NCBI RefSeq assembly: GCF_016654015.1
Contig: NZ_JAEPWM010000008.1
Location: forward strand, 124,001-188,000
DNA: 64,000 nucleotides
Reading direction: 5' to 3'
Source: Ramlibacter ginsenosidimutans
GTDB lineage: Bacteria; Pseudomonadota; Gammaproteobacteria; Burkholderiales; Burkholderiaceae_C
Part shown: positions 27,292 through 39,323 of the stretch, one piece after another
Numbering within the stretch: position 1 is the stretch's first letter
How the letters are laid out: every line of letters starts with the position of its first letter
Translations under genes and position numbers: made by a program
The notes under the pieces: generated by a model
What the model was told of the DNA's origin: nothing
Database searches by the model: none
The model's input: the letters and a program-made list of their open reading frames with translations, nothing else

Positions 27292-29895
27292 ATGTTGCAA
27301 GCCTACGTCGAACACGTTGCCGAGCGCGCCAAGCTCGGCATCCCCCCGCTGCCGTTGTCCGCCAAGCAGACCGCCGAACTGATCGAGCTGATCAAGTCGG
27401 CGCCGGCCAAGGAAGAAGCCTTCCTGCTGGACCTGCTGACGAACCGCGTGCCGCCGGGCGTGGACGACGCGGCCAAGGTGAAGGCGAGCTTCCTCGCCGC
27501 CGTTGCGCATGGGGACCTCGCCGTTGCCGCCATCTCCAAGGCCAAGGCGACCGAGCTGCTCGGCACCATGGTCGGCGGCTACAACGTCAAGCCCTTGATC
27601 GACCTGCTGGACGACCGCGAGGTCGCCCAGGTGGCCGCGGACGGCCTGAAGAAGACGCTGCTGATGTTCGACTTCTTCCACGACGTCGCGGAGAAGGCGA
27701 AGGCCGGCAACGCGTACGCGAAGGAAGTGATCCAGTCGTGGGCCGACGCCGAGTGGTTCACGAGCCGTCCGGAAGTGCCGCAGAAGATCACGGTCACCGT
27801 GTTCAAGGTGCCCGGCGAAACCAACACCGACGACCTGTCGCCCGCGCCCGATGCCTGGTCGCGCCCCGACATCCCGCTGCACGCGATGGCGATGCTGAAG
27901 AACTCGCGCCCCGGCACGGCTTTCAAGCCGGAGGAAGAGGGCAAGCGCGGGCCGATCGCCTTCATCGAGCAGCTGAAGTCCAAGGGCCACCAGATCGCCT
28001 ACGTGGGCGACGTGGTGGGCACCGGTTCCTCCCGCAAGTCCGCCACCAACAGCGTGATCTGGATGACCGGCCAGGACATCCCCTTCGTGCCGAACAAGCG
28101 TTTCGGCGGCGTCACGCTGGGCGGCAAGATCGCCCCGATTTTCTACAACACGCAGGAAGACTCCGGCGCGCTGCCGATCGAAGTGGACGTGTCCGGCTTC
28201 GAGACCGGCGACGTGATCGACGTCTTCCCGTACGAGGGCACGGTCGAGAAGGACGGCAAGGTCGCCGCGCGCTTTGCGCTGAAGTCCGACGTGCTGCTCG
28301 ACGAAGTGCGGGCCGGCGGCCGCATCAACCTGATCATCGGCCGCTCCCTCACGGCCAACGCGCGCACCTTCCTGGGCCTGGGCGCCTCGACCGCCTTCCG
28401 CCTGCCCAAGCCGCCCGTCGACAGCGGCAAGGGCTTCACGGTGGCCCAGAAGATGGTGGGCAAGGCCTGCGGCCTGCCGCTGAAGAACGGCAAGCAGCCC
28501 GGCATCCGCCCCGGCACCTACTGCGAGCCGCGCATGACCACCGTCGGTAGCCAGGACACGACCGGCCCGATGACCCGCGACGAGCTGAAGGACCTGGCCT
28601 GCCTGGGCTTCAGCGCCGACATGGTGATGCAGTCCTTCTGCCACACCTCCGCCTACCCGAAGCCCGTGGACGTCAAGACGCACCGCGAGCTGCCCGCGTT
28701 CATGTCCAACCGCGGCGGCGTGTCCTTGCGGCCCGGTGACGGCGTGATCCACAGCTGGCTGAACCGCCTGCTGCTGCCCGACACCGTCGGCACCGGAGGC
28801 GACAGCCACACGCGCTTCCCGATCGGCATCAGCTTCCCGGCCGGCTCGGGCCTGGTCGCCTTCGCCGCCGCCACGGGCGTGATGCCGCTCGACATGCCCG
28901 AGTCCGTGCTGGTGCGCTTCAAGGGCGAGATGCAGCCCGGCATCACGCTGCGCGATCTCGTGCACGCGATTCCCTACTTCGCGATCCAGCAAGGCCTGCT
29001 GACCGTCGCGAAGGAGAACAAGACGAACATCTTCTCCGGCCGCATCCTCGAGATCGAGGGCCTGCCCGACATGAAGGTGGAACAGGCGTTCGAGCTGTCC
29101 GACGCGTCCGCCGAGCGCTCCGCCGCCGGCTGCACGGTGAAGCTGAACGAAGCGCCGATCCGCGAGTACCTGCAGTCCAACGTCGTCCTGATGAAGAACA
29201 TGATCGCGCAGGGCTACGCCGACAAGCGTTCGCTGGAGCGCCGCATCAAGGCCGTGGAAGCCTGGCTGGCCAAGCCGGAGCTGCTGGAAGCCGACAAGGA
29301 TGCGGAATACGCCGCCGTGATCGAGATCGACCTCGCGAAGATCACCGAGCCGCTGCTGTGCTGCCCGAACGATCCCGACGACGTGAAGCCGCTGTCGGCC
29401 GTGCAGAACACGAAGATCGACGAAGCCTTCATCGGTTCGTGCATGACCAACATCGGCCACTTCCGCGCTGCGTCGCTGCTGCTGGAAGGCAAGCGCGACA
29501 TCCCGGTCAAGCTGTGGGTCGCGCCGCCGACCAAGATGGACCAGGAGGAGCTGACCAAGGAAGGCCACTACGCCAACTTCGGCGGCGCCGGCGCGCGCAC
29601 CGAGACGCCCGGATGTTCGCTCTGCATGGGCAACCAGGCGCAGGTGAAGGAAGGCGCGACGGTGGTGTCCACCTCCACCCGCAACTTCCCCAACCGCCTG
29701 GGCAAGAACACGAACGTGTTCCTCGCCTCCGCGGAGCTCGCCGCGATTGCTTCCAAGCTGGGCCGCCTGCCCACGGTGGCCGAATACCAGGCCGACATGG
29801 GCGTCATCAAGGCCAACGGCGACAAGGTCTACCGCTACATGAACTTCGACCAGATCGAGGAGTATGCGGAGACGGCGAGGGAAGTGACGGTCTGA
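27292..29895 (+). CDS. acnB: Aconitate hydratase B
   Basis: The main bacterial aconitase, isomerising citrate and isocitrate through a [4Fe-4S] cluster. The 867-residue protein has the AcnB-specific order: an N-terminal HEAT-like domain, the swivel domain with [17 protein letters not shown] (about residues 240-256), then the catalytic domains with [20 protein letters not shown], the cluster cysteine in [10 protein letters not shown] (near residue 720) and the pair in GCSLCMGNQ (near 779). It ends the mdh-containing transcript. The genome also has acnA about 5 kb away. Confidence 0.98.
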   Translation: MLQAYVEHVAERAKLGIPPLPLSAKQTAELIELIKSAPAKEEAFLLDLLTNRVPPGVDDAAKVKASFLAAVAHGDLAVAAISKAKATELLGTMVGGYNVKPLIDLLDDREVAQVAADGLKKTLLMFDFFHDVAEKAKAGNAYAKEVIQSWADAEWFTSRPEVPQKITVTVFKVPGETNTDDLSPAPDAWSRPDIPLHAMAMLKNSRPGTAFKPEEEGKRGPIAFIEQLKSKGHQIAYVGDVVGTGSSRKSATNSVIWMTGQDIPFVPNKRFGGVTLGGKIAPIFYNTQEDSGALPIEVDVSGFETGDVIDVFPYEGTVEKDGKVAARFALKSDVLLDEVRAGGRINLIIGRSLTANARTFLGLGASTAFRLPKPPVDSGKGFTVAQKMVGKACGLPLKNGKQPGIRPGTYCEPRMTTVGSQDTTGPMTRDELKDLACLGFSADMVMQSFCHTSAYPKPVDVKTHRELPAFMSNRGGVSLRPGDGVIHSWLNRLLLPDTVGTGGDSHTRFPIGISFPAGSGLVAFAAATGVMPLDMPESVLVRFKGEMQPGITLRDLVHAIPYFAIQQGLLTVAKENKTNIFSGRILEIEGLPDMKVEQAFELSDASAERSAAGCTVKLNEAPIREYLQSNVVLMKNMIAQGYADKRSLERRIKAVEAWLAKPELLEADKDAEYAAVIEIDLAKITEPLLCCPNDPDDVKPLSAVQNTKIDEAFIGSCMTNIGHFRAASLLLEGKRDIPVKLWVAPPTKMDQEELTKEGHYANFGGAGARTETPGCSLCMGNQAQVKEGATVVSTSTRNFPNRLGKNTNVFLASAELAAIASKLGRLPTVAEYQADMGVIKANGDKVYRYMNFDQIEEYAETAREVTV

Positions 29896-29916
29896 TCGAC
29901 CTGCGCTTCACGCGAG

Positions 29917-29946
29917 AAGGCGGCCTGCGGGCCGCTTTCTTGTCTT
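29917..29946 (+). terminator. Intrinsic terminator after acnB
   Basis: Stem GCGGCC/GGCCGC with a TGCG loop, followed by TTTCTTGTCTTT, 24 bp after the acnB stop codon. A good rho-independent terminator for the plus-strand TCA run. Confidence 0.75.
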
Positions 29947-29993
29947 TGCCGACATCGGCGGACTGAATGTGCGCTCTGCGGAGGCCGGTGGGC

Positions 29994-30269
29994 GTCGCGG
30001 CAGGCGGCGTGCGGTGCAGGCCCGCTGGGCCTCGGTCGGCGGCTGCGCGCGCCGACTCCCCTGGAAGCCGGTCCGGGCGGCGTCGCGCGGCACAACTCGC
30101 GGAGAGTTTGCCCGCGCGCGGGCAAACTCTCCGCTCGGACAAGTGCCGCGGTAGCATGAAACGTACGCGCGGCTCGACGCTGACGCTCTCGAGCCCCGCT
30201 CCGCCGCCCGGACCGGCTTCCAGGCGATGCCCTTCATGCGGGCCTGCACCGCACGCCGCCTGCCGCGAC
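29994..30269. repeat. 276-bp nested inverted-repeat element downstream of acnB
   Basis: Outer arms of 32 bp (29994-30025 and 30238-30269) are perfect inverted copies. Inside are a perfect 23-bp pair (30060-30082 / 30202-30224), an 8-bp pair CGCGGCAC/GTGCCGCG (30086-30093 / 30143-30150) and a perfect 36-bp palindrome (30099-30134) built on GCGGAGAGTTTGCCCGCG. Two side hairpins sit in the arms: GTCGGCG/CGCCGAC near 30035-30056 and GGCTCGA/TCGAGCC at 30171-30195. No coding frame with family resemblance is present. It could be a mobile miniature element or a structured RNA. The 29.9-30.6 kb gap otherwise holds a second repeat type and no gene. Confidence 0.9.
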
Positions 30270-30424
30270 GATGGACAGTCGGGCCCCTGCGAAGAGGACC
30301 GACGCCTCGTAGGCTGGGGTGAGCAACGCGAACCCCAGCGATCCAGCGTAGCGCAGCAAGCTGGGGTTCGCCTGCAGCTCACCACCAGCCTACGAATTCC
30401 GCGTCAACCGCCGCAACACTGTGC
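30256..30424. repeat. Composite dispersed repeat, copy A
   Basis: Shares with 59388-59573, in the same order, CGCCTGCCGCGACGATG, ACAGTCGGGCCCCTGCG, a GTAGGCTGG...CCAGCCTAC hairpin with loop GATCCAGCGTAGCGCAGC, and CAACCGCCGCAACACTGTGC. Its left end overlaps the right arm of the nested inverted repeat. The hairpin arms read GTAGGCTGGGGTGAGC and GCTCACCACCAGCCTAC. Confidence 0.85.
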
Positions 30425-30601
30425 GTGCGCGAACTGGCCGGTTTGCGGCCCATCCATTCACGCGACAACCGCCCGCTTCCGTGCAGCCGCACCACGCGGC
30501 AGTTGAACTGTGCCGCCGCCGCGCCCTCTACTCCTGGCAGCCCCGCAACGGGGCACGAGCCGTTAGCATGCCGACGGCGATAAAACCAAGGAAAACAGTC
30601 C

Positions 30602-31618
30602 ATGTTCCGTTCGTTCTTCCTCTCCCGGCGTTGGCTCGCGTGGTCGGTGCTGGGGACCGCGCTGATCCTCTACGCCACCTGGTACCGGGTGCAGCTCGAC
30701 GTGAGGATCAACGAGTGGTTCGGCACCTTCTACGACCTGCTGCAGAAGGCGCTGGACAAGCCGGGCTCCATCACCGCCGCGCAGTACTGGCAGCAGGTCA
30801 GCACCTTCCTGTCGATCGCCATGATCTACGTGACCGTGGCCGTGGTGGTGGACTTCTTCATCAAGCACTACGTGTTCCGGTGGCGGCAGGCGATGAACCA
30901 GTACTACATGGCGAACTGGGAGAAGTTGCGCGTGGTCGAGGGCGCTGCGCAGCGCGTGCAGGAGGACACCATGCGCTTCGCCTCCATCGTGCAGGGCCTG
31001 GGCGTCGACCTGATGCGCAGCCTGATGACGCTGGCGGCCTTCCTGCCCATCCTGTGGGCGCTCTCGGAGAAGATCACCAGCATTCCCATCCTGGGCGCGA
31101 TCCCGCACTCCCTGGTGTGGGTGTCGCTTGGCTGGGCGGCCTTCGGCACGGTGGTGCTCGCCTTCACCGGCATCCTGCTGCCGGGCCTGGAGTTCAACAA
31201 CCAGCGCGTCGAAGCGGCCTACCGCAAGGAGCTCGTCTACGGGGAGGACGATCCGAGCCGCGCTTCGCCACCGGTGGCGCAGTCGCTGTTCCAGAACGTG
31301 CGGCACAACTACTTCCGCCTGTTCTTCCACTACCTGTACTTCGACGTGGTGAAGTGGTCGTACCTGCAGGCGAGCGTGCTGGTGCCGCTGGTGGCCATGG
31401 GCCCCACGGTGGTCGCCGGCGTGATCACGCTGGGCGCGTACCAGCAGATCGCGCGGGCGTTCGACAAGGTGACCGAGTCCTTCCAGTACCTCGTGTACAG
31501 CTGGAGCACGATCGTGGAACTGATCTCCGTGTACAAGCGCCTGCGTGCGTTCGAAGCGCGCATCCACGAACCGGACGTGGCGCCGCCGGATGACGGGCTG
31601 GTGCCGTTGAATCCTTGA
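30602..31618 (+). CDS. sbmA: SbmA/BacA-type peptide transporter
   Basis: An inner-membrane transporter that imports peptides and peptide-like antibiotics using the proton gradient. The 338-residue protein matches the SbmA core closely: FRWRQAMNQYYMANWEKLR, EGAAQRVQEDTMRFAS, LEFNNQRVEAAYRKELVYGE and FQYLVYSWSTIVELISVYKR. It lacks the roughly 60-residue N-terminal helix pair of E. coli SbmA (406 residues), beginning instead at the FFLSRRWLAWSVLGTALI helix; the usual ABC ATPase domain is absent, as in SbmA. The gene stands alone between two repeat-filled gaps, so its promoter probably lies within 30425-30601, where I see no clear boxes. Confidence 0.9.
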   Translation: MFRSFFLSRRWLAWSVLGTALILYATWYRVQLDVRINEWFGTFYDLLQKALDKPGSITAAQYWQQVSTFLSIAMIYVTVAVVVDFFIKHYVFRWRQAMNQYYMANWEKLRVVEGAAQRVQEDTMRFASIVQGLGVDLMRSLMTLAAFLPILWALSEKITSIPILGAIPHSLVWVSLGWAAFGTVVLAFTGILLPGLEFNNQRVEAAYRKELVYGEDDPSRASPPVAQSLFQNVRHNYFRLFFHYLYFDVVKWSYLQASVLVPLVAMGPTVVAGVITLGAYQQIARAFDKVTESFQYLVYSWSTIVELISVYKRLRAFEARIHEPDVAPPDDGLVPLNP

Positions 31619-31622
31619 TGGG

Positions 31623-31767
31623 GAGCTGGGGTTCGCGGCGCTCACCTTCCGCCGGCCTGCGGCCGGCGCCAGCCTACGACGCGGACGTGCGACGAAACGG
31701 AATTCGCAGGCTGGTGGTGAGAAAAGCGATTCGTAGGCTGGTGGTGAGCGCAGCGAACCCCAGCTCT
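31623..31767. repeat. GTAGGCTGG-family hairpin repeats between sbmA and an XRE regulator
   Basis: Contains a GCTGGGGTTCGC...CCAGCCTACG unit (31624-31680), a partial CAGGCTGGTGGTGAG (31709 on) and a full CGTAGGCTGGTGGTGAGC unit ending in GCGAACCCCAGCTC, reaching the XRE stop codon. The gap is otherwise empty. Confidence 0.8.
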
Positions 31768-32591
31768 CAGCCCGCAAGAAGCGCGCGCAACTGCTCCCCC
31801 GTCCCCGCATCCGCCGGAAAGAAAGTCTCCAGCGCCAGTTCCTGCAAGGTCACGTCCACGGGCGTACCGAAGATGGTCGTCGTGCTGATCAGGTTCAACA
31901 CGCCGCTGTCGGTGCGCAGGCGCAGCGGCACCGCGATGCCGAGCACTTCGCCTTCGAGCCGTGTGTCGTCCTCGCCAGCGGTCACCGGGTAGCCGCGCAG
32001 CTCCCTCTCCAGGTCCTGCAGCGTGCGGTCGCCGGTGGCCTGGATCTGCTGTCGCAGCCGCTCGAACAGGTGATGCCGCCACTGGCCGAGGTTGACGATG
32101 CGCGGCGCGAGTGCCTGCGGGTGCAGGCTCAGGCGCAGCACGTTCACCGGCGGCTGCAGCAGGGACGCATCGACGCCGGCGAGCAGATGCGGCAGGACGG
32201 CGTTGTGCGCCAGCAGGTTCCAGTGCCGGTCGATCGCCAGCGCGGGGTAGGGCTCGTGGCTGCGCAGGATCAGTTGCACCGCTTCGCGCGCAGCGGCCAG
32301 GGCGGGGTCGTCCAGCGGGCGCTCGCGGTACATGGGCGCGTAGCCGGCCGCCACCAGCAGCGCATTGCGCTCGCGCAGCGGCACGTCCAGCCGCTCGGCC
32401 AGGCGCAGCACCATTTCCCGGCTGGGGGCGGAGCGGCCGGTCTCCACGAAGCTGAGATGGCGCGTCGAGATGTCCGCTTCGCTGGCCAGGTCCAGCTGGC
32501 TCATGCGGCGGCGCAGCCGCCAGGCGCGCAGGTGTTCGCCGAAGGGAAGGGCGTGGGCGGCCGGCGCGGGCGAGGCGAGGGCAAGGTCCAT
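31767..32591 (-). CDS. XRE-family regulator with MmyB-type ligand-binding domain
   Basis: The 274-residue protein has an N-terminal HTH_3 domain (about residues 15-70: LRAWRLRRRMSQLDLASEAD, ISTRHLSFVETGRSAPS) followed by a PAS-like MmyB domain that includes HEPYPALAIDRHWNLLAHN, typical of regulators thought to sense fatty-acid-like or small hydrophobic ligands. The start at 32591 matches the family N-terminus. It diverges from serC. A 19-bp palindrome, CATGACCTGCAAGGTCATG, lies about 33 bp upstream of its start and suggests autoregulation. Target genes are unknown; serC is divergent and could be affected by position only. Confidence 0.9.
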   Translation of the reverse strand: MDLALASPAPAAHALPFGEHLRAWRLRRRMSQLDLASEADISTRHLSFVETGRSAPSREMVLRLAERLDVPLRERNALLVAAGYAPMYRERPLDDPALAAAREAVQLILRSHEPYPALAIDRHWNLLAHNAVLPHLLAGVDASLLQPPVNVLRLSLHPQALAPRIVNLGQWRHHLFERLRQQIQATGDRTLQDLERELRGYPVTAGEDDTRLEGEVLGIAVPLRLRTDSGVLNLISTTTIFGTPVDVTLQELALETFFPADAGTGEQLRALLAG

Positions 32592-32624
32592 GGCGCGATG
32601 GTAGGGCGGCTGGCGCGGCGTTTC

Positions 32625-32672
32625 CATGACCTGCAAGGTCATGCCCCGGGGCGATGACCGGCACCGGGGCAT
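32625..32672. promoter_or_regulatory. Two inverted repeats between the XRE regulator and serC
   Basis: CATGACCT-GCA-AGGTCATG (32625-32643) is a perfect palindrome with a 3-bp centre. It is followed at once by a second perfect inverted pair ATGCCCCGG / CCGGGGCAT (32641-32649 and 32664-32672). The first is a strong candidate operator for the adjacent XRE regulator. Confidence 0.6.
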
Positions 32673-32736
32673 CTTGTATGCTGGCAGGCCCGGGCGCTCA
32701 TGCCGTGCCCGCCCCTTTCCAGAGTCCCACGAATCC

Positions 32737-33819
32737 ATGACGCGCGTCTTCAACTTCAGCCCCGGCCCCGCCACCCTTCCCGAGCCCGTCCTGCGCCAGG
32801 CGGCTGCCGAGATGCTGGACTGGCACGGCAGCGGCATGTCGGTCATGGAGATGAGCCATCGCGGCAAGGAGTTCATGTCCATCCATGCGGAAGCGGAGGA
32901 CCTGCTCGCCGAGTTGATGGGGATTCCCGCGAACTACCAGATCCTGTTCATGCAGGGCGGCGCCATCGGCGAGAACGCGATCGTGCCCATGAACCTGATC
33001 GGCGCCACCGGCCGTGCCGACTACGTGCTGACCGGCGACTGGTCGAAGAAGTCGGCGAAGGAAGCCAAGACCTATGGCACGGTGAACGTGGCCGCGACCG
33101 CCGAAGCCTCGAAGTTCACCGCGATCCCGAAGCAGTCGCAATGGACGCTGGACCCCGGCGCCTCCTACGTGCACATCTGCTCGAACGAGACCATCGGCGG
33201 CGTGCAGTTCCACTGGACGCCCGACACGGGCAAGGTGCCGCTGGTGGCCGACATGTCCTCGGACATCCTGTCGCGACCTATTCCCGTCGAGAAGTACGGG
33301 CTGATCTACGCGGGCGCGCAGAAGAACATCGGGCCGTCGGGCCTCACCATCGTCGTCGTGCGCAAGGACCTGCTCGGCCACGCGCTGCCCATCACGCCCT
33401 CGGCCTTCAACTACAAGATCCAGGGCGAAGCCGACTCGATGTACAACACGCCGCCGACCTACGCGATTTACATCGCCGGCCTGGTGCTGAAGCACGTGAA
33501 GGCGCTGGGCGGCATGCCGGCCATGGCGGAACACAACGCGGTGAAGGCGAAGATCCTGTACGACTTCCTGGACCAGAGCAGCTTCTTCCGCTCGCCGATC
33601 GCGAAGGAGGACCGCTCGCTGATGAACGTCACCTTCTGGCTGAAGGACGAGAAGCTCGACGATCCGTTCGTGCAGGGCGCGAAGCAGCGTGCCATCGTTG
33701 GCATCAAGGGCCATCGCTCCGTCGGCGGGATGCGCGCTTCCATCTACAACGCGATGTCCGTCGAAGGCGTGCAGGCGCTCGTGAAGTACATGCAGGAGTT
33801 CGAAAGAAGCCATGGCTAG
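32737..33819 (+). CDS. serC: Phosphoserine aminotransferase
   Basis: Converts 3-phosphohydroxypyruvate to phosphoserine with glutamate; also acts in pyridoxal phosphate synthesis in some bacteria. The 360-residue protein begins [19 protein letters not shown], carries the pyridoxal-phosphate lysine K196 in [12 protein letters not shown] and has the [16 protein letters not shown]-terminal block. Length is normal. The ATG at 32737 gives the family N-terminus. It overlaps the next gene, a SerA-like dehydrogenase, by 8 bp, so the two serine-synthesis enzymes are translationally coupled. Confidence 0.98.
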   Translation: MTRVFNFSPGPATLPEPVLRQAAAEMLDWHGSGMSVMEMSHRGKEFMSIHAEAEDLLAELMGIPANYQILFMQGGAIGENAIVPMNLIGATGRADYVLTGDWSKKSAKEAKTYGTVNVAATAEASKFTAIPKQSQWTLDPGASYVHICSNETIGGVQFHWTPDTGKVPLVADMSSDILSRPIPVEKYGLIYAGAQKNIGPSGLTIVVVRKDLLGHALPITPSAFNYKIQGEADSMYNTPPTYAIYIAGLVLKHVKALGGMPAMAEHNAVKAKILYDFLDQSSFFRSPIAKEDRSLMNVTFWLKDEKLDDPFVQGAKQRAIVGIKGHRSVGGMRASIYNAMSVEGVQALVKYMQEFERSHG

Positions 33820-35014
33820 CGGGCCCGTCTTCGGGGTGCTGGTCCTCAACCAGATCTCGAAGGCTGGTCTCGAGCGGCTGCCTGCCGCGCGCTACCGCAC
33901 GGGCAAGGACATCGCGCAGCCCGACGCCATCCTGGTCCGCTCCGCGGACCTGCATGGCATGGACATTCCCGCGTCGGTGCAGGCGGTCGCTCGCGCGGGC
34001 GCCGGCACCAACAACATTCCGGTGGCCGCGCTCGGCGCGCGCGGCATCCCCGTCTTCAACGCGCCCGGCGGCAATGCGAACGCCGTCAAGGAGCTGGTGC
34101 TCGCCGGCATGCTGATGGCGGCGCGCAACCTGGGTGCCGCGCTGCGTTTCGTCGACGGGGTCGACCTGCAGGCGCCGGACCTCGAGCGGCGCATCGAGGA
34201 CGGCAAGAAGGCCTTCGCCGGTTTCGAGCTGGCGCACCACACGCTCGGCGTGATCGGGCTCGGCAAGGTCGGCTCGCTGGTGGCCGATGCGGCGATCAAG
34301 CTGGGCATGGACGTCATGGGCTTCGACCCGGAGATCACGGTGGAAGCGGCCTGGAGCCTGCCCTCGCAGGTGCGGCGTGCGGCCAGCGTCGACGACGTGC
34401 TGCGGAACGCGCAGCTCGTGTCCCTGCACGTGCCGCTGGTGAAGGCCACGCGACACCTGGTGCATGCCGGCAATCTCGCAGCCATGCGCAGCGACGCCGT
34501 GCTGCTGAACTTCTCGCGCGAGGGCGTGGTGGACGATGCCGCGGTGGCGGCGGCGCTCGATGCCGGGCGGCTGGGCTGCTACGTCTGCGATTTCCCCAAC
34601 GAGCGCACCGCGCGCCATCCCCGCGCGATCGCCTTGCCCCACCTCGGTGCGTCCACCCGCGAAGCCGAGGACAACTGTGCGGTGATGGTCGCCGAGCAGC
34701 TGCGGGACTTCCTGGAGCACGGCAACGTGCGCAACGCGGTGAACTTCCCGGACACCAGCATGGGCCGCGGCACCGCCTGGCGGGTGGCGATCGCGAACGC
34801 GAACGTGCCCAACATGCTGGGCCAGATCTCCACGGCCATGGCGCACGCCGGCCTCAACATCCACAACATGGTCAACAAGTCGCGCGGCGACATGGCCTAC
34901 ACGCTGGTCGACGTGGACAGTCCCGTGGGTGCACCGGTGCTCGAGGCCATCCGCGTCATCGAGGGTGTGCTGGCCGTTCGCTACCTGCCGGATGCGGGAC
35001 CGCTGAGGGCGTAA
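33812..35014 (+). CDS. serA: D-3-phosphoglycerate dehydrogenase (SerA-like) with ACT domain
   Basis: Oxidises 3-phosphoglycerate to 3-phosphohydroxypyruvate, the first step of serine synthesis, feeding the overlapping serC. The 400-residue protein has the 2-hydroxyacid dehydrogenase substrate part ([11 protein letters not shown]), a Rossmann motif [17 protein letters not shown] near residue 144, the catalytic-region text [10 protein letters not shown], and a C-terminal ACT-like domain (about 325-395, [20 protein letters not shown]) that usually binds serine. It is of the shorter class found with serC in Burkholderiales and Bacteroidetes-like operons. The start overlaps serC by 8 bp. Confidence 0.93.
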   Translation: MASGPVFGVLVLNQISKAGLERLPAARYRTGKDIAQPDAILVRSADLHGMDIPASVQAVARAGAGTNNIPVAALGARGIPVFNAPGGNANAVKELVLAGMLMAARNLGAALRFVDGVDLQAPDLERRIEDGKKAFAGFELAHHTLGVIGLGKVGSLVADAAIKLGMDVMGFDPEITVEAAWSLPSQVRRAASVDDVLRNAQLVSLHVPLVKATRHLVHAGNLAAMRSDAVLLNFSREGVVDDAAVAAALDAGRLGCYVCDFPNERTARHPRAIALPHLGASTREAEDNCAVMVAEQLRDFLEHGNVRNAVNFPDTSMGRGTAWRVAIANANVPNMLGQISTAMAHAGLNIHNMVNKSRGDMAYTLVDVDSPVGAPVLEAIRVIEGVLAVRYLPDAGPLRA

Positions 35015-35065
35015 CGAGCGTCCGGCATCTCCATTGCGGCCGCGCGGCCCCGCGTTCTGGGGTAC

Positions 35066-35079
35066 GCTTTGCGCAAAGC
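35066..35079. promoter_or_regulatory. Palindrome GCTTTGCGCAAAGC upstream of acnA
   Basis: A perfect 14-bp palindrome 21 bp before the acnA start codon, overlapping the likely 5' untranslated region or promoter. It could be an operator. The 85-bp serA-acnA gap contains nothing else of note apart from a GAGAGGTCGAGAG ribosome-site region. Confidence 0.45.
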
Positions 35080-35099
35080 AACAACGAGAGGTCGAGAGA

Positions 35100-37970
<2,871 letters not shown>

Positions 37971-37997
<27 letters not shown>

Positions 37998-38071
37998 GCA
38001 CCACGGCATTGCCGAATGTGGATCGCCGCGCGACCGCGCGGCGAGGTGCTCAGGCAGCTGCTCGCTGCATG
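37971..38071. repeat. Duplicated 26-bp acnA 3' end
   Basis: The last codons of acnA, GTGCTCAGGCAGCTGCTCGC plus TGCATG, at 37971-37996 are repeated exactly at 38046-38071, 75 bp away. A looser third echo (GAGGTGCTGCGCCGG) lies near 38112. The 139-bp gap between acnA and the next gene consists largely of this duplicated material. Confidence 0.85.
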
Positions 38072-38136
38072 CGGACCGCGGGCACGCGCCACCGGATCGC
38101 GACGCGGGGTGAGGTGCTGCGCCGGCCGCGGCCCGC

Positions 38137-39315
38137 GTGAGCCGGGAGCTGCTGGTCGCCGGCGGCGGCATCGCGGGGCTGGCGGCGGCGCTGGCCGCGC
38201 GGCGCGCCGGCTGGGAAGTGCGCCTGTTCGAACAGGCCGCCGAATTCTCCGAGGTCGGCGCCGGCATCCAGCTGGGCCCCAACGCCACGCGGATCCTGCG
38301 CGAGTGGGACCTGCTGCAAGGCGACCTGCTGGAGCAGGCGGTCGCACCGCCGCGGCTGCGCGTGCGCGACGGCGTGGACGGCGCGGAACTGGGCGTGCTG
38401 GCCCTGGGGCGCGACATCGAGGCCCGCTACGGGGCGCCTTACCTGGCTGTGCATCGGGCTGACCTGCACACGGCCTTGCTCGCGGCCGCGCGCGCCGAGG
38501 GCACGCGCCTGCACCCGGATGCGCGGGTGCAGGGGGTGGTGCAGCGCACGGACGCTGTGGCCGTGCAAACCGCGCGCAGCCAGGGTGTGGAAGGCGATGC
38601 GCTGCTGGTGGCCGACGGCGTGTGGAGCGGCTTGCGATCGTTGGTACTGCAGGACGGGCCGCCCGCCAGCACGGGCCACCTCGCCTACCGCGCGCTCGTG
38701 CCGCAGGCGGACCTGCCCGCGGCGCTGCGCAGCGACGAAGTGACGGTGTGGCTGGCTCCGCGCATGCACCTGGTCACCTACCCGGTGCGCGGCGGCACCT
38801 GCCTGAACGCCGTGTGCGTCGTCCAGGGCAGCCAGCCCGGCGACCCGCGCGACTGGGACCATGCGGCCTCGCAGGCGCAGCTCGAGGAGGCCCTGGGACC
38901 GGTGTGCAGTGCCGTGCGCGACCAGGTGGCGGCCATGCCGTCCTGGCGCCTGTGGGTGCTGCATGCGCGCCCGCCGGTCGCGTCGGCGGACCAGATGGCC
39001 CGCGGCCGCATCGCGTTCGCGGGCGACGCCGCCCATCCCATGCGGCCCTATCTCGCGCAAGGCGCAGCGATGGCGATCGAGGACGCGCGCGAACTGCAGC
39101 GCGTGCTGGGCGCAGCCGACGGCCGCGTGATGGACGTGCCTACGGCCTTGCGGCGCTACGCGCTCAATCGCTGGGAGCGGGCCGCGCGCGTGCAGGCACG
39201 CTCGCAGCGCAACGGCACGGTGTTCCATGCGACCGGCGCGCTGCGCCTGGCGCGCAATGCGGCCATGCGGGCGCTGGGGACGCGGTTGCTGGACCAGCCG
39301 TGGTTGTATCGATAG
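38137..39315 (+). CDS. FAD-dependent monooxygenase (UbiH/salicylate hydroxylase family)
   Basis: A 392-residue group A flavin hydroxylase. It has the N-terminal FAD-binding GGGIAGLAAALAARRAGWEV, the second motif with LLVADGVWSGLRS near residue 158 and the flavin-ribityl motif IAFAGDAAHPMRPYLAQG (about 290-307). Such enzymes add one oxygen to aromatic rings using NAD(P)H. The start is GTG at 38137; I see no strong ribosome site. It stands alone between acnA and a hairpin repeat, with the kyn genes convergent. Whether it acts on kynurenine products is unknown; it is shorter than kynurenine 3-monooxygenases, which makes that unlikely. Confidence 0.88.
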   Translation: MSRELLVAGGGIAGLAAALAARRAGWEVRLFEQAAEFSEVGAGIQLGPNATRILREWDLLQGDLLEQAVAPPRLRVRDGVDGAELGVLALGRDIEARYGAPYLAVHRADLHTALLAAARAEGTRLHPDARVQGVVQRTDAVAVQTARSQGVEGDALLVADGVWSGLRSLVLQDGPPASTGHLAYRALVPQADLPAALRSDEVTVWLAPRMHLVTYPVRGGTCLNAVCVVQGSQPGDPRDWDHAASQAQLEEALGPVCSAVRDQVAAMPSWRLWVLHARPPVASADQMARGRIAFAGDAAHPMRPYLAQGAAMAIEDARELQRVLGAADGRVMDVPTALRRYALNRWERAARVQARSQRNGTVFHATGALRLARNAAMRALGTRLLDQPWLYR

Positions 39316-39323
39316 CGGGATTT

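Noticed and set aside
27223..29568. A 781-codon minus-strand frame opposite acnB
   Set aside because: Same artefact; the plus-strand frame holds all aconitase motifs.
29897..30601. Possible tRNA or small RNA gene in the 700-bp gap after acnB
   Set aside because: No T-loop-like GGTTCRAATCC sequence and no promoter-terminator pair; the gap is explained by two repeat types, though a structured RNA cannot be fully excluded.
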